From positions 248,001-312,000 of the forward strand of contig NZ_JACAOY010000002.1 of NCBI RefSeq assembly GCF_013385985.1: a DNA stretch of 64,000 bases. The letters run 5' to 3'. Position 1 is the first letter of the stretch. Every line of letters starts with the position of its first letter. Below, piece after piece: positions 12,797 to 22,741 of this stretch. The notes under the pieces were generated by a model that saw only the letters and a program-made list of their open reading frames with translations, made no database searches and was not told where the DNA came from. The DNA is from Pseudomonas sp. B6002 (GTDB lineage Bacteria; Pseudomonadota; Gammaproteobacteria; Pseudomonadales; Pseudomonadaceae). The position numbers and the translations under genes were made by a program.

Positions 12797-13746
12797 TGTG
12801 CAGCCTCCAGCTTAGCCAACACTTCATCACGCAGGTCCGGGGTTGCCATCGGGAAGCCCAGCTTGGCGCGAGCCAGCAGGTAGGCTTGGGCGACGGAACG
12901 CGCCAGGGTGCGTACACGCAGGATGTATTGCTGGCGCGCGGTTACCGAGATGGCACGGCGGGCGTCCAGCAGGTTGAAGGTATGGGAGGCCTTCAACACC
13001 ATTTCATAGCTTGGCAACGGCAGCGGCTGGTCCAGTTCGATCAGGCGCTTGGCTTCGCTTTCATAGAAGTCGAACAGTTCGAACAGCTTGTCGACGTTGG
13101 CGTGTTCGAAGTTGTAGGTGGACTGCTCCACTTCGTTCTGGTGGAACACGTCGCCGTAGGTAACCTTGCCGAACGGGCCGTCTGCCCACACCAGGTCGTA
13201 GACCGAGTCCACGCCCTGCAGGTACATGGCCAGGCGCTCCAGGCCGTAGGTGATTTCGCCGGTCACCGGGTAGCACTCGATGCCACCGGCCTGCTGGAAG
13301 TAAGTGAACTGCGTCACTTCCATGCCGTTGAGCCAGACCTCCCAGCCCAGGCCCCAGGCGCCCAGGGTCGGCGATTCCCAGTTGTCTTCAACGAAGCGGA
13401 TATCGTGGACCAGTGGGTCCAGGCCCACGTGCTTGAGCGAGCCCAGGTACAGTTCCTGGAAATTGTCCGGGTTCGGCTTCAGTACCACCTGGAACTGGTA
13501 GTAGTGCTGCAGACGGTTCGGGTTTTCGCCGTAGCGGCCGTCAGTCGGGCGACGACTGGGCTGCACATAAGCGGCGTTCCAGGTTTCCGGGCCGATGGCC
13601 CGCAGGAATGTTGCGGTGTGGAAAGTGCCGGCGCCTACTTCCATATCGTAGGGCTGAAGTACCACACAACCTTGCTCGGCCCAGTATTGCTGGAGGGCGA
13701 GGATCAAGTCTTGGAAGGTACGCACGGCTGGCGTAGGCTGGCTCAC
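12793..13746 (-). CDS. glyQ: Glycyl-tRNA synthetase alpha subunit
   Basis: 317 residues from GTG 13746, beginning [21 protein letters not shown] longer GTG start at 13755 exists, but the sequence AGGTGA that would be its codon region is better read as the ribosome binding site of the 13746 start, five bases upstream. It is a class II synthetase catalytic subunit that binds glycine and ATP ([21 protein letters not shown] near residue 60-80). It is first in the glyQ-glyS-gmhB-plsC operon and divergent from tag across an 81-base gap. Confidence 0.96.
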   Translation of the reverse strand: MSQPTPAVRTFQDLILALQQYWAEQGCVVLQPYDMEVGAGTFHTATFLRAIGPETWNAAYVQPSRRPTDGRYGENPNRLQHYYQFQVVLKPNPDNFQELYLGSLKHVGLDPLVHDIRFVEDNWESPTLGAWGLGWEVWLNGMEVTQFTYFQQAGGIECYPVTGEITYGLERLAMYLQGVDSVYDLVWADGPFGKVTYGDVFHQNEVEQSTYNFEHANVDKLFELFDFYESEAKRLIELDQPLPLPSYEMVLKASHTFNLLDARRAISVTARQQYILRVRTLARSVAQAYLLARAKLGFPMATPDLRDEVLAKLEAAQ

Positions 13747-13827
13747 GAAATTCACCTGTTACTTGGGCTGCGATTTAAAGAGCGGGAGTATACCCGATTC
13801 GGCCGCGCCACCATCCCCTGGAGCCTT

Positions 13828-14385
13828 ATGCCACGCTGCTTTTGGTGTTCTGAAGATCCGCTGTACATGGCTTATCACGATCAGGAGTGGGGAACGCCGC
13901 TGCGCGACGCACAGGGATTGTTCGAGTTGCTTTTGCTCGAAGGGTTCCAGGCGGGCCTTTCCTGGATCACCGTTTTACGCAAACGCGAGCATTATCGAAA
14001 GGTCTTGTTTGGTTTTGATGCGCAGCGCCTGGCGCGCTTGACTGATGACGAGATCGAAGCGCTGATGCAGGACCCGGGTATCGTGCGCAATCGTCTGAAG
14101 CTCAACGCCACCCGACGCAATGCCGCCGCCTGGCTGGCGCTGGAGGACCCGGTAGGGTTGCTCTGGTCCTTCGTTGGCGGCAAGCCCAAGGTCAATCATT
14201 TCAAGGATCGCAGCGAAGTCCCGGCGATCACCCCCGAGGCCGAAGCCATGAGCCGCGCCTTGAAAAAAGCCGGTTTTACCTTCGTCGGCCCGACCATTTG
14301 CTACGCGTTCATGCAGGCTTCTGGCATGGTCATGGACCACACCCTGGACTGCGACCGTTACGCGGACCTGGCCAACGCCGGTTAG
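13828..14385 (+). CDS. tag: DNA-3-methyladenine glycosylase I
   Basis: 185 residues from ATG 13828; the much longer open frame running back to 12643 only shadows glyQ. Tag removes 3-methyladenine from DNA. The zinc-snap ligands are all visible: Cys4 and His17 at the N-terminus and the His and Cys of MDHTLDC at the C-terminus. The base-pocket Glu38 is in LLLLEGFQAGLSW. It is followed after 40 bases by lpxL on the same strand. Confidence 0.96.
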   Translation: MPRCFWCSEDPLYMAYHDQEWGTPLRDAQGLFELLLLEGFQAGLSWITVLRKREHYRKVLFGFDAQRLARLTDDEIEALMQDPGIVRNRLKLNATRRNAAAWLALEDPVGLLWSFVGGKPKVNHFKDRSEVPAITPEAEAMSRALKKAGFTFVGPTICYAFMQASGMVMDHTLDCDRYADLANAG

Positions 14386-14425
14386 AATGCCGGCTTTGCG
14401 CACCACACACGATCAGGAGTGACCT

Positions 14426-15313
14426 GTGGAAAAGTTTAAAGGCGCCTTGCTGGTAGGCGCTCTCCGGTTGTTTGCCCTGCTGCCCTGGCGTGCTGTCCAG
14501 GCGGTCGGCACGGCGATTGGCTGGATCATGTGGAAAACCCCCAACCGTTCTCGCGACACGGTGCGGATCAACCTCTCCAAGTGCTTCCCGGACATGGACC
14601 CGGCCGCCCGCGAGCGCCTCGTCGGCCAAAGCCTGATGGACATCGGCAAGTCCCTGACCGAAAGCGCCTGTGCCTGGATCTGGCCGGCCCAGCGCTCCAT
14701 CGACCTGGTGCGTGAAGTGGAAGGCCTGGAAGTGCTGCACGAAGCCCTGGCCTCGGGCAAAGGCGTGGTCGGCATCACCAGCCACCTGGGCAACTGGGAA
14801 GTGCTGAACCACTTCTATTGCAGCCAGTGCAAACCGATCATTTTCTACCGCCCGCCCAAGCTCAAGGCGGTGGACGAGTTGCTGCGCAAGCAGCGCGTGC
14901 AGTTGGGCAACCGCGTGGCAGCCTCCACCAAGGAAGGCATCCTCAGCGTGATCAAGGAAGTGCGCAAAGGTGGCCAGGTGGGCATTCCCGCCGACCCGGA
15001 ACCGGCTGAATCGGCCGGAATCTTCGTACCGTTCTTCGCCACCCAGGCACTCACCAGCAAGTTCGTGCCGAACATGCTGGCGGGCCACAAGGCTGTTGGC
15101 GTGTTCCTGCACGCGCTGCGGCTGCCGGACGGTTCGGGTTACAAAGTGATATTGGAAGCGGCGCCGGAAGACATGTACAGCACCGACACCGCCACGTCCT
15201 GCGCGGCGATGAGCAAGGTGGTAGAGCGTTATGTCGGCGCCTACCCAAGCCAGTACATGTGGAGCATGAAGCGCTTCAAGAAGCGCCCACCGGGTGAGGC
15301 GCGGTGGTACTGA
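14426..15313 (+). CDS. lpxL: Lipid A biosynthesis lauroyl acyltransferase (LpxL/HtrB family)
   Basis: 295 residues with GTG start at 14426 and AGGAG six bases upstream. It is an inner-membrane enzyme that adds a secondary acyl chain to Kdo2-lipid IVA. The catalytic HX4E motif is HLGNWE near residue 119. The substrate loop FYRPPKLKAVDELLRKQR and the GIPADPEPAESAGIFVPFF region (family D-Q-P-type motif) are present. Pseudomonas strains carry several LpxL/HtrB homologues, so the exact acyl position cannot be fixed from sequence. Confidence 0.88.
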   Translation: MEKFKGALLVGALRLFALLPWRAVQAVGTAIGWIMWKTPNRSRDTVRINLSKCFPDMDPAARERLVGQSLMDIGKSLTESACAWIWPAQRSIDLVREVEGLEVLHEALASGKGVVGITSHLGNWEVLNHFYCSQCKPIIFYRPPKLKAVDELLRKQRVQLGNRVAASTKEGILSVIKEVRKGGQVGIPADPEPAESAGIFVPFFATQALTSKFVPNMLAGHKAVGVFLHALRLPDGSGYKVILEAAPEDMYSTDTATSCAAMSKVVERYVGAYPSQYMWSMKRFKKRPPGEARWY

Positions 15314-15348
15314 TTAACCGCTGACCTCCCTGCCAATGGAGGTCAAAT

Positions 15349-15433
15349 GTGGGAGCTGGCTTGCCTGCGATAGCATCACCTCGGTGCAACTGACAGACCG
15401 AGTTGCCTGCATCGCAGGCAAGCCAGCTCCCAC
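15349..15433. repeat. REPIN (GTGGGAGCTGGCTTGCC type)
   Basis: Two inverted copies of a 23-base REP: GTGGGAGCTGGCTTGCCTGC at 15349 and its reverse complement ending at 15433. It lies between the convergent ends of lpxL and the TPR gene. Each arm itself contains a short imperfect hairpin. The same family recurs at 25764, 27486, 34359, 44327 and 62602. Confidence 0.93.
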
Positions 15434-15444
15434 AGGGGATCGCC

Positions 15445-15756
15445 TCAGGCCTGGCGGTCGAGTTTCTTCAGGAATACCGTCATTTCTTTCTCGGCCTGTT
15501 TATCACCATGGGCCTGGGCCGCCACAATCCCCTGCTCCCACGCCAACCGGGCCGCTGCGCGGTCTTCCAGCCCCAACTGCGCCTTGCCCAACAGCTTCCA
15601 CGCCGCCGAATATTTCGGGTCGAACTCCACGCACTTGCGCAAATGCTCTGCCGCCCTGGCGTTGTCCTTCAAGTCCAGATAACCCTTGCCCAGCCCAAAG
15701 CGCAGCAGCGAATTATCCACACCCTTGGCCAGCATTTTCTCGAGTGACTCAAGCAT
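15445..15756 (-). CDS. Small TPR-repeat protein
   Basis: 103 residues. It reads as about two tetratricopeptide repeats: LRFGLGKGYLDLKDNARAAEHLRKCVEFDPKYSAAW, then LGKAQLGLEDRAAARLAWEQGI. There is no signal peptide or membrane helix, so it should be a cytoplasmic protein-interaction module. It lies downstream of trkA on the same strand, separated by a lone REP element, so cotranscription is uncertain. The partner is unknown. Confidence 0.82.
   Translation of the reverse strand: MLESLEKMLAKGVDNSLLRFGLGKGYLDLKDNARAAEHLRKCVEFDPKYSAAWKLLGKAQLGLEDRAAARLAWEQGIVAAQAHGDKQAEKEMTVFLKKLDRQA
15713..15721 (+). promoter_or_regulatory. DnaA box (TTATCCACA) inside the TPR gene
   Basis: Perfect nine-base DnaA box in coding sequence. 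It is listed because five perfect copies occur in 64 kb where about 0.5 would be expected in random sequence of even composition. Confidence 0.35.
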
Positions 15757-15768
15757 ACGAAGAACCCT

Positions 15769-15791
15769 GTAGGAGCCGGCTTGCCGGCGAT
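15769..15791 (+). repeat. Single REP element (GTAGGAGCCGGCTTGCC type)
   Basis: One unpaired copy of the GTAGGAGCCGGCTTGCCGGC repeat between the trkA stop and the TPR gene start. It has no inverted partner nearby, so it is a solitary REP rather than a REPIN. Confidence 0.9.
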
Positions 15792-15798
15792 AGCGTCA

Positions 15799-17172
15799 TC
15801 AGAAAAAGCTCAGCCCCACGTGGAACAACTTCTCCACATCGCGGATATGTTTCTTATCCACCAGGAACAGGATCACATGGTCACCGGTTTCGATCACCGT
15901 GTCGTCGTGGGCGATGATCACCTCTTCGTCACGAATGATCGCGCCAATGGTGGTGCCGGGCGGCAAGCCGATATCGCGGATGGCCTTGCCGATCACCTTG
16001 CTGGATTTGGAGTCACCGTGGGCGATCGCCTCGATGGCCTCCGCCGCGCCACGGCGTAGGGAATGCACACTCACGATGTCGCCACGGCGCACGTGGGCGA
16101 GCAACGTACCGATGGTGGCCAGCTGCGGGCTGATGGCGATGTCGATATCGCCGCCCTGGATCAGGTCCACATAAGCCGGGTTATTGATGATGGTCATCAC
16201 CTTCTTCGCCCCGAGCCGTTTGGCCAGCAGCGACGACATGATGTTGGCTTCGTCATCGTTGGTCAGCGCCAGGAAAATATCCGCGTCGGCGATGTTTTCT
16301 TCCATCAGCAGGTCGCGGTCCGAGGCACTGCCTTGCAGTACGACGGTGCTGTCCAGCGTGTCGGACAAATGCCGGCAACGTGCCGGGCTCATCTCGATGA
16401 TCTTCACCTGGTAGCGGCTCTCGATGGCCTCGGCCAAACGCTCACCAATCTGCCCACCGCCGGCGATGACGATACGCTTGTAGGTTTCGTCGAGGCGGCG
16501 CATTTCGCTCATCACGGCGCGAATATTCGCCTTGGCGGCAATGAAAAATACTTCGTCGTCGGCCTCGATCACCGTGTCGCCCTGGGGCAGGATCGGCCGG
16601 TCACGCCGGAAAATCGCCGCGACGCGGGTTTCGACATTCGGCATGTGTTCGCGTAGCTGGCGCAGCTGCTGGCCCACCAGCGGGCCGCCGTAGTACGCCT
16701 TCACGGCCACCAGTTGGGCCTTGCCTTCGGCGAAGTCGATCACCTGCAAGGCGCCGGGAATTTCGATCAGGCGCTTGATGTAGTGGGTAACCACTTGTTC
16801 CGGGCTGATCAGCACGTCCACCGGGATCGCGTCGTTATCGAACAGGCCGGCGCGGGTCAGGTAGGCGGCTTCGCGCACGCGGGCGATCTTGGTCGGGGTG
16901 TGGAACAGGGTGTGGGCGACCTGGCACGCGACCATGTTGGTCTCATCGCTGTTGGTCACCGCCACCAGCATGTCGGCGTCGTCGGCACCCGCCTGGCGCA
17001 GCACGGTCGGGAACGACGCGCGGCCTTGTACGGTGCGGATGTCCAGGCGGTCGCCGAGGTTGCGCAGGCGCTCGCTGTCGGTGTCGACCACCGTGATGTC
17101 GTTGGCTTCGCTGGCCAAATGTTCGGCCAACGTGCCGCCGACCTGCCCTGCCCCAAGGATGATGATTTTCAT
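15799..17172 (-). CDS. trkA: Trk potassium uptake regulatory subunit TrkA
   Basis: 457 residues with two RCK_N/RCK_C halves. The first Rossmann motif is [16 protein letters not shown] at the N-terminus and the second [17 protein letters not shown] near residue 233. Each half is followed by an RCK_C domain. TrkA binds NAD(H) and gates the TrkH/TrkG potassium channel at the inner face of the membrane. It starts 22 bases after rsmB, in the def/fmt-rsmB-trkA order usual in gamma-proteobacteria. Confidence 0.97.
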   Translation of the reverse strand: MKIIILGAGQVGGTLAEHLASEANDITVVDTDSERLRNLGDRLDIRTVQGRASFPTVLRQAGADDADMLVAVTNSDETNMVACQVAHTLFHTPTKIARVREAAYLTRAGLFDNDAIPVDVLISPEQVVTHYIKRLIEIPGALQVIDFAEGKAQLVAVKAYYGGPLVGQQLRQLREHMPNVETRVAAIFRRDRPILPQGDTVIEADDEVFFIAAKANIRAVMSEMRRLDETYKRIVIAGGGQIGERLAEAIESRYQVKIIEMSPARCRHLSDTLDSTVVLQGSASDRDLLMEENIADADIFLALTNDDEANIMSSLLAKRLGAKKVMTIINNPAYVDLIQGGDIDIAISPQLATIGTLLAHVRRGDIVSVHSLRRGAAEAIEAIAHGDSKSSKVIGKAIRDIGLPPGTTIGAIIRDEEVIIAHDDTVIETGDHVILFLVDKKHIRDVEKLFHVGLSFF

Positions 17173-17194
17173 CCGGTCACTCCCTTAAAACCGT

Positions 17195-18505
17195 TCAGCC
17201 GCGAGCGGCGGCGATCTTGATCAGTTTGGCGTAGTAGAAGCCGTCGTGGCCGCCTTCCTGGGCGAGCAATTGGCGACCATGGAGCTGCTTGATGCCGGCC
17301 GTGGTCGCCAGGTCCAACTCGCGTGCGCCGCTGGTACGGGCCAGGAAGGCTTCGATGACTTCGGTGTTTTCGGTCGGCAGCGTGGAGCAGGTGGCATAGA
17401 GCAGGATGCCGCCGACTTCCAGGGTTGGCCACATCGCGTCGAGCAATTCGCCTTGCAGCACGGCCAGGGCGGCGATGTCGTCGGGCTGGCGCGTGAGCTT
17501 GATATCCGGGTGACGGCGAATCACACCGGTGGCGGAGCACGGCGCGTCCAGCAGGATGCGCTGGAAGGGTTTGCCGTCCCACCAGGTGGCGGTGTCGCGG
17601 CCGTCGGCAGCAATCAGCTCGGCGCTCAGGCCCAGGCGTGCAAGGTTCTCACGCACGCGCACCAGGCGTTTGGCTTCCAGGTCGACCGCGACCACACCGG
17701 CGAGGTCTTTTTCGACTTCCAGGATGTGACACGTCTTACCGCCCGGCGCGCAGCAGGCGTCGAGTACGCGTTGGCCGGGCGCCAGGTCGAGCAGGTCGGC
17801 GGCGAGTTGCGCCGCTTCGTCCTGCACGCTGATCCAGCCTTCGGCAAAGCCCGGCAGGCTGCGCACATCGGTGGCGGCTTCGAGCACGATACCGTCGACG
17901 CTGTACACGCAGGGCGTGGCGTTGATACCGGCGTGGGTGAGCAATTGCAGGTAGGCGTCGCGGCTGTGATGACGACGGTTGACCCGCAGGATCATCGGCG
18001 GGTGCGCGTTGTTGGCGGCGCAGATGGCTTCCCATTGCTCAGGCCAGAAAGCCTTCAGGGACTTCTGCAGCCAGCGCGGGTGGGCGGTGCGCACCACCGG
18101 GTCATGTTCCAGCTCGGCCAGCAGCGCTTCGCTTTCGCGCTGGGCGCGGCGCAGCACGGCATTGAGCAGGGCCTTGGCCCACGGCTTTTTCAGTTTGTCG
18201 GCGCAACCGACCGTCTCGCCGATGGCGGCGTGGGCCGGCACGCGGGTGTAAAGCAGTTGGTAGAGACCGACCAGCAACAGCGCTTCCACATCCGCATCCG
18301 CCGCCTTGAACGGTTTTTGCAGCAGCTTGGCCGCCAGCGCCGACAAGCGTGGCTGCCAACGGGCGGTGCCAAAGGCCAGGTCCTGGGTGAAACCGCGATC
18401 ACGGTCTTCGACCTTGTCCAGCTGGGTGGGCAACGAACTGTTCAGCGAAGCCTTGCCGTTGAGGACGGCGGCCAGAGCCTTGGCGGCGGCCAGACGTGGG
18501 TTCAT
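17195..18505 (-). CDS. rsmB: 16S rRNA (cytosine-967-C5)-methyltransferase
   Basis: 436 residues. The N-terminal NusB-like RNA-binding domain (about 1-140) is followed by a SAM-dependent methyltransferase. SAM motif I is [12 protein letters not shown]. The two catalytic cysteine regions are [16 protein letters not shown] and [11 protein letters not shown]. The ATG overlaps the fmt stop by four bases (ATGA), so it is coupled to fmt. Confidence 0.97.
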   Translation of the reverse strand: MNPRLAAAKALAAVLNGKASLNSSLPTQLDKVEDRDRGFTQDLAFGTARWQPRLSALAAKLLQKPFKAADADVEALLLVGLYQLLYTRVPAHAAIGETVGCADKLKKPWAKALLNAVLRRAQRESEALLAELEHDPVVRTAHPRWLQKSLKAFWPEQWEAICAANNAHPPMILRVNRRHHSRDAYLQLLTHAGINATPCVYSVDGIVLEAATDVRSLPGFAEGWISVQDEAAQLAADLLDLAPGQRVLDACCAPGGKTCHILEVEKDLAGVVAVDLEAKRLVRVRENLARLGLSAELIAADGRDTATWWDGKPFQRILLDAPCSATGVIRRHPDIKLTRQPDDIAALAVLQGELLDAMWPTLEVGGILLYATCSTLPTENTEVIEAFLARTSGARELDLATTAGIKQLHGRQLLAQEGGHDGFYYAKLIKIAAARG

Positions 18506-19452
18506 TGGGCAGCACCCAAGACAGTGCCCAGGGCAAATTTCTCACGACGGCTATTGAACAAATCGCTGAAATTAAGCGCCTTGCCGCCAGGCAATTGCAG
18601 ACGGCTCAGGCACAGCGCCTGTTCGCCGCAGGCCACCAACAGGCCCTCTTTGCTGGCGCCGATGATTTCACCGGGTGCGCCTTTGCCTTCTGCCAGGGTC
18701 GCGGCCAGTACTTTCAAGGCTTCGCCGTTGAGGGTGCTGTGGCAGATTGGCCACGGGTTGAAGGCGCGTACCAGGCGCTCCAGCTCCACGGCCGGGCGGC
18801 TCCAATCGATGCGCGCTTCGTCTTTGTTCAGTTTGTGGGCGTAAGTGGCCAGGCTGTCGTCCTGCACTTCGCCTTCCAGGGTGCCAGCTGCCAAGCCGGC
18901 GATGGCCTGGATCACAGCCGGCGGGCCCAGCTCGGCGAGGCGGTCGTGCAGGCTGCCACCGGTGTCTTGGCCGGTGATCGGGGTGGTCACCTTGAGCAGC
19001 ATCGGGCCGGTGTCCAAACCCGCCTCCATGCGCATCACGGTCACACCGCTTTCGCTGTCGCCGGCTTCCACGGCGCGTTGGATCGGCGCCGCACCACGCC
19101 AGCGGGGCAGCAGCGAGGCGTGGCTGTTGATGCAGCCCAGGCGCGGGATATCCAGCACCGCTTGCGGCAGGATCAGGCCATAGGCCACGACTACCAACAG
19201 GTCGGGTTTCAGTGCCGCCAGTTCGGCCTGGGCCTCGGCGTTGCGCAGGGTCGGCGGCTGCAGCACGGGGAGGTTGTGCTCCAGCGCCAGTTGCTTGACC
19301 GGGCTCGGCATCAGTTTTTGCCCGCGACCGGCCGGGCGATCCGGCTGGGTGTACACCGCGACGATGTCATAAGGGCTGGCAAGCAGGGCCTTGAGGTGTT
19401 CGGCGGCAAATTCGGGAGTGCCGGCAAAAACAATGCGCAGTGGCTCGGTCAT
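18502..19452 (-). CDS. fmt: Methionyl-tRNA formyltransferase
   Basis: 316 residues, beginning [20 protein letters not shown]. The formyl-tetrahydrofolate site contains [15 protein letters not shown], preceded by INSHAS. The C-terminal domain (from about 210) binds initiator tRNA. It produces formyl-Met-tRNA for initiation, and Def, encoded just upstream, later removes the formyl group. A hairpin with T run lies between the two genes (19482-19509). Confidence 0.98.
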   Translation of the reverse strand: MTEPLRIVFAGTPEFAAEHLKALLASPYDIVAVYTQPDRPAGRGQKLMPSPVKQLALEHNLPVLQPPTLRNAEAQAELAALKPDLLVVVAYGLILPQAVLDIPRLGCINSHASLLPRWRGAAPIQRAVEAGDSESGVTVMRMEAGLDTGPMLLKVTTPITGQDTGGSLHDRLAELGPPAVIQAIAGLAAGTLEGEVQDDSLATYAHKLNKDEARIDWSRPAVELERLVRAFNPWPICHSTLNGEALKVLAATLAEGKGAPGEIIGASKEGLLVACGEQALCLSRLQLPGGKALNFSDLFNSRREKFALGTVLGAAQ

Positions 19453-19481
19453 GGGAGGTCTCGGTTAAAAACAGTCACAAA

Positions 19482-19509
19482 AGAAAAAGGCTTGCCGCAG
19501 CAAGCCTTT
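19482..19509 (-). terminator. Terminator-like hairpin between def and fmt
   Basis: Perfect 10-bp stem AAAGGCTTGC / GCAAGCCTTT with a 4-base loop. Read on the minus strand it is followed by a T-rich stretch (TTTTTCTTTT). It falls between def and fmt, which are often cotranscribed, so it may terminate or attenuate reading into fmt. Confidence 0.75.
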
Positions 19510-19521
19510 GGAAGAGAGGCA

Positions 19522-20028
19522 TCAAGCTTGCTGGCGATGCTTTTTTTCCAGCTTCTTCTTGATCCGGTCACGCTTGAGCGTGGACAGGTAATCGACAAAC
19601 AGCTTGCCGTTGAGGTGGTCGCATTCGTGCTGGATGCACACCGCCAGCAGGCCTTCGGCGATCAGCTCGAACGGCTTGCCATCACGGTCCAGGGCCTTGA
19701 TCTTCACGCGCAGCGGGCGTTCGACGTTCTCGTAGAACTCGGGCACCGACAGGCAGCCTTCCTGGTACTCACCCATCTCGTCGGTCAGCGGTTCGAACTC
19801 GGGGTTGATGTACACCATCGGTTCGCTGCGATCTTCCGACAGGTCCATGACCACGACGCGCTGATGCACGTTGACCTGGGTCGCGGCGAGGCCGATGCCC
19901 GGGGCTTCATACATTGTTTCAAACATGTCATCGACCAACTGACGAACCTTGTCGTCCACTACGGCCACCGGTTTGGCGATCGTGCGCAGGCGCGAGTCGG
20001 GAAATTCGAGGATGTTCAAAATAGCCAT
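19522..20028 (-). CDS. def: Peptide deformylase
   Basis: 168 residues from ATG 20028; the longer frame to 20160 adds 44 residues without family resemblance. It removes N-formyl groups from nascent proteins. All three active-site motifs are visible: [17 protein letters not shown] (metal Cys) and HECDH (metal His pair and catalytic Glu). It is divergent from the PA0020-like gene starting at 20164. Confidence 0.98.
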   Translation of the reverse strand: MAILNILEFPDSRLRTIAKPVAVVDDKVRQLVDDMFETMYEAPGIGLAATQVNVHQRVVVMDLSEDRSEPMVYINPEFEPLTDEMGEYQEGCLSVPEFYENVERPLRVKIKALDRDGKPFELIAEGLLAVCIQHECDHLNGKLFVDYLSTLKRDRIKKKLEKKHRQQA

Positions 20029-20163
20029 AAGCGTAATTGCTGCACATGTGAGGTAGAGGCAAATCGGCGTTGGGATGGACCCAGACTGCCGGTGTGAAAC
20101 GCCCAAAAGCCACGAAGGCACGGGGATTTCACGCGAACGCACATAATAAAGGAGATTCACCCC

Positions 20164-20940
20164 ATGAGGAAATCGCTACTCGTCTTGCTGCTGTGGGCCC
20201 CCTTCGCCATGGCCCTGCTGCCCCCGCCCGCCCAGCGTCTGGATCAACCGACGCAACAGGCGATCCAACGCTTCCTGCTGCACAACCGCATTCTCGATAC
20301 CCCGCAGGATTTGGACAACGCACCGTATATTGTCGCCGCGGACGCCGGCCGCGTCCTGGGCGCCCATGACGAACCCGTGCATGCCCGGGGCCAACTGGAC
20401 CCGGCCCTGCCCAGCTACGGGATCTTTCGCCGGGGCAAGACCTACACCGACCCCGACACTCAGGAGCTGCTGGGTGTAAACGCCGATGACATCGGCACCG
20501 CCCGCTTTGTGACAGCAGGCGACGTCACCACCCTGGCGGTGCAGCGGGTGACACAGGAGGTGCGCCCCGGCGACCGCTTGCTGAGAACCGAAGCCCCCAT
20601 TGCGTTGGCAGATCTTGAAGTCGCGCAACGTGCGCCCTTCATTGAAGGAAAAATCATCGATATCCCCAAGGGCGTGACCCAGATCGGCGTGCTGGATGCC
20701 GTCACCCTGAACAAGGGCCGCCGCGATGGCCTGGTCGAAGGCCAGCTGCTCACGGTGATCAAGGCCGGCGCCACCGTACGTGACGCTCTCACTGGCGTTC
20801 CGGTGAAACTCCCCGACGAACGCGCTGGCACCCTGCTGGTGTTTCGTACCTATGAAAAGCTCAGTTACGGCCTGGTACTCAAGGCCTCACGACCCTTGGC
20901 GGTCATGGACCGTTTCGAGACTGCCCATCAAACACAATAA
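20164..20940 (+). CDS. PA0020-like envelope protein lacking the LysM domain
   Basis: 258 residues with signal peptide [17 protein letters not shown]. The rest resembles the C-terminal part of the roughly 340-residue LysM proteins usually encoded between def and dprA in Pseudomonas: [55 protein letters not shown], then [20 protein letters not shown]. In those relatives a LysM module follows the signal peptide. Here the mature protein starts directly at [10 protein letters not shown] and no LysM motif is seen. Function is unknown; peptidoglycan attachment should be lost or replaced. AAAGGAG lies before the ATG. Confidence 0.75.
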   Translation: MRKSLLVLLLWAPFAMALLPPPAQRLDQPTQQAIQRFLLHNRILDTPQDLDNAPYIVAADAGRVLGAHDEPVHARGQLDPALPSYGIFRRGKTYTDPDTQELLGVNADDIGTARFVTAGDVTTLAVQRVTQEVRPGDRLLRTEAPIALADLEVAQRAPFIEGKIIDIPKGVTQIGVLDAVTLNKGRRDGLVEGQLLTVIKAGATVRDALTGVPVKLPDERAGTLLVFRTYEKLSYGLVLKASRPLAVMDRFETAHQTQ

Positions 20941-20969
20941 ATAGCCTGCTAAATAAGTTACCAACAGAG

Positions 20970-20978
20970 TTATCCACA
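20970..20978 (+). promoter_or_regulatory. DnaA box (TTATCCACA) upstream of dprA
   Basis: Perfect nine-base DnaA box in the 63-base gap before dprA. A second perfect copy lies inside dprA at 21567-21575. Its location upstream of a gene makes a regulatory or titration role possible. Confidence 0.45.
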
Positions 20979-21003
20979 GCTTGTTCCGGTCAAGGATGAT
21001 CAG

Positions 21004-22107
21004 ATGTATCCGATAAACAGCCATGAAATTTCCCCGTCAGAACTGGAAGCTCGTCTACGCTTGCACAGGCTGCCGGAACTGGGTCCGAAGCGTTTTCGCC
21101 TGTTGATCGAAGCGTTCGGCTCGGCCTCCAAGGCGATCAGCGCACCGGCCAGTGCCTGGCGCTCCCTGGGGTTGCCCGCGATCAGTGCAGAGGCACGGCG
21201 CAGCCATGAAATACGCGACGGTGCCAGTGCCGCATTGGCGTGGCTGGCCCGCCCGGCCCAGCATTTGCTGATGTGGGACCACCCGGACTACCCGGCACTG
21301 CTCGCTCAGATCGACGATGCGCCACCGCTTTTGTTCGTTGCCGGTAACCCCGCCATCCTCGAAAAACCGCAGTTGGCGATGGTCGGCAGCCGTCGTGCTT
21401 CTCGCCCTGGCATGGACACGGCCGCCGCGTTTTCCCGCAGCCTGGCGAGTGCCGGTTTTGTGATCACCAGCGGGTTGGCGCTGGGCATCGACGGTGCTGC
21501 CCACCAAGCGGCATTGGATGTGGGTGGGCATACCATCGGTGTGCTTGGCACCGGGCTGGAAAATTTTTATCCACAGCGCCACAGGAAACTGGCTGACGCG
21601 ATGATTGCCCAGGGCAGCGCCGTGGTTTCCGAGTTTCCGCTGGATGCCGCACCCCAGGCTGGCAACTTTCCACGGCGCAATCGGATCATCAGCGGCTTGT
21701 CCCTGGGTGTGCTGGTGGTGGAGGCCAGCATGGCCAGCGGTTCATTGATCACCGCGAAGCTGGCAGCCGAGCAAGGGCGCGAGGTGTATGCGATTCCGGG
21801 CTCCATTCATCATCCTGGGGCCAAGGGCTGCCATCAGTTGATCCGCGAGGGGGCGGTGCTGGTGGAAACCATCGAGCACATTCTTGAAGGGTTGCGCGGC
21901 TGGCAGGCGCTGTCCCGCCCGGCGCCAGTGCCGGTGACCCATCCACTGGTGGCCCTGTTGCACGCTGCGCCCCATACCAGCGAAGCCTTGGCGATGGCCA
22001 GCGGGCGGCCTTTGTCCCAGGTGTTGGCAACCCTTACGGAACTGGAGCTGGAAGGCCAGGTGATCTGTGAAAGCGGACGCTGGCTGGCGCGCTGTGCGCT
22101 TTTGTAG
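21004..22107 (+). CDS. dprA: DNA-processing protein DprA
   Basis: 367 residues. An N-terminal helix-hairpin-helix/SAM-like region (LPELGPKRFRLLIEAFG) is followed by the Rossmann-like DprA core with MVGSRRASRPG, ITSGLALGIDGAAHQAAL and FPRRNRIISGLS. A C-terminal winged-helix (about 315-367) is present. DprA loads RecA onto incoming single-stranded DNA during natural transformation. Gene order dprA-tsaC-qor-hemF-aroE is conserved in pseudomonads. Confidence 0.95.
   Translation: MYPINSHEISPSELEARLRLHRLPELGPKRFRLLIEAFGSASKAISAPASAWRSLGLPAISAEARRSHEIRDGASAALAWLARPAQHLLMWDHPDYPALLAQIDDAPPLLFVAGNPAILEKPQLAMVGSRRASRPGMDTAAAFSRSLASAGFVITSGLALGIDGAAHQAALDVGGHTIGVLGTGLENFYPQRHRKLADAMIAQGSAVVSEFPLDAAPQAGNFPRRNRIISGLSLGVLVVEASMASGSLITAKLAAEQGREVYAIPGSIHHPGAKGCHQLIREGAVLVETIEHILEGLRGWQALSRPAPVPVTHPLVALLHAAPHTSEALAMASGRPLSQVLATLTELELEGQVICESGRWLARCALL
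21567..21575 (+). promoter_or_regulatory. DnaA box (TTATCCACA) inside dprA
   Basis: Perfect nine-base box within the coding sequence, about 600 bases after the intergenic copy at 20970. Confidence 0.35.
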
Positions 22108-22168
22108 GGATGGGTTTTGTAACGAAGATCGGTAAACTGCGCAGAGCTTTAAGTCCGGAGAGTGAGCA

Positions 22169-22726
22169 ATGGTCAACAGGTGGCGTGTGCTGGAAGCCGC
22201 ACGAGAAATTCGCGCAGGCGCGGTGATTGCCTATCCGACCGAAGCGGTCTGGGGCCTGGGCTGCGACCCGTGGAATGAAGAAGCGGTGGACCGGTTGCTG
22301 GCGATCAAGAATCGCTCGGTGGACAAGGGCCTGATCCTGGTGGCGGACAACATCCGCCAGTTCGACTTCCTGTTCGAAGACTTCCCGGACACCTGGATCG
22401 AACGCATGGCCAGCACCTGGCCGGGGCCGAACACTTGGTTGGTGCCCCATCAAGACTTGCTGCCCGAATGGGTGACCGGTGTGCATGACACCGTGGCCCT
22501 GCGGGTCAGCGATCACCCGCTGGTGCGGGATTTGTGTTCGTTGGTCGGGCCGCTGATTTCGACGTCGGCCAACCCCCAGGGGCGGCCGTCTGCGCGCACG
22601 CGACTTCGCGTGGAGCAGTATTTCCGTGGTCAGCTTGACCTGGTATTGGGCGGCGCTTTGGGTGGGCGCAAGAACCCGAGCTTGATTCGGGATTTGGCCA
22701 CGGGTGAGGTGGTGCGGCCGTCTTGA
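22169..22726 (+). CDS. tsaC: L-threonylcarbamoyladenylate synthase
   Basis: 185 residues of the YrdC/Sua5 family. It makes threonylcarbamoyl-AMP for the t6A37 modification of ANN-decoding tRNAs. The substrate-binding features are [13 protein letters not shown], the basic loop [15 protein letters not shown] and [11 protein letters not shown]. It lacks the Sua5 C-terminal domain, as expected for TsaC. CGGAGAG precedes the ATG. Confidence 0.96.
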   Translation: MVNRWRVLEAAREIRAGAVIAYPTEAVWGLGCDPWNEEAVDRLLAIKNRSVDKGLILVADNIRQFDFLFEDFPDTWIERMASTWPGPNTWLVPHQDLLPEWVTGVHDTVALRVSDHPLVRDLCSLVGPLISTSANPQGRPSARTRLRVEQYFRGQLDLVLGGALGGRKNPSLIRDLATGEVVRPS

Positions 22727-22741
22727 GACCGAGGTGTGGCC

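Noticed and set aside
11117-12883. A 588-codon plus-strand frame opposite glyS.
   Set aside because: Antisense shadow of glyS; composition is Gln/Ala/Val/His-rich and motif-free.
12643-13827. Extended N-terminus for the tag gene.
   Set aside because: The extension runs antisense through glyQ. Tag family length and the Cys4/His17 zinc ligands fix the start at 13828.
15812-15827. AGCCCCACGTGGAACA, a partial parS match at the end of trkA.
   Set aside because: It differs from the palindrome at three of the left-half positions, so it is no better than a half-site and is more likely coding sequence.
15336-15917. A plus-strand frame across the REPIN and the TPR gene.
   Set aside because: It translates repeat sequence and the antisense of the TPR gene. 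It has no ribosome binding site or domain.
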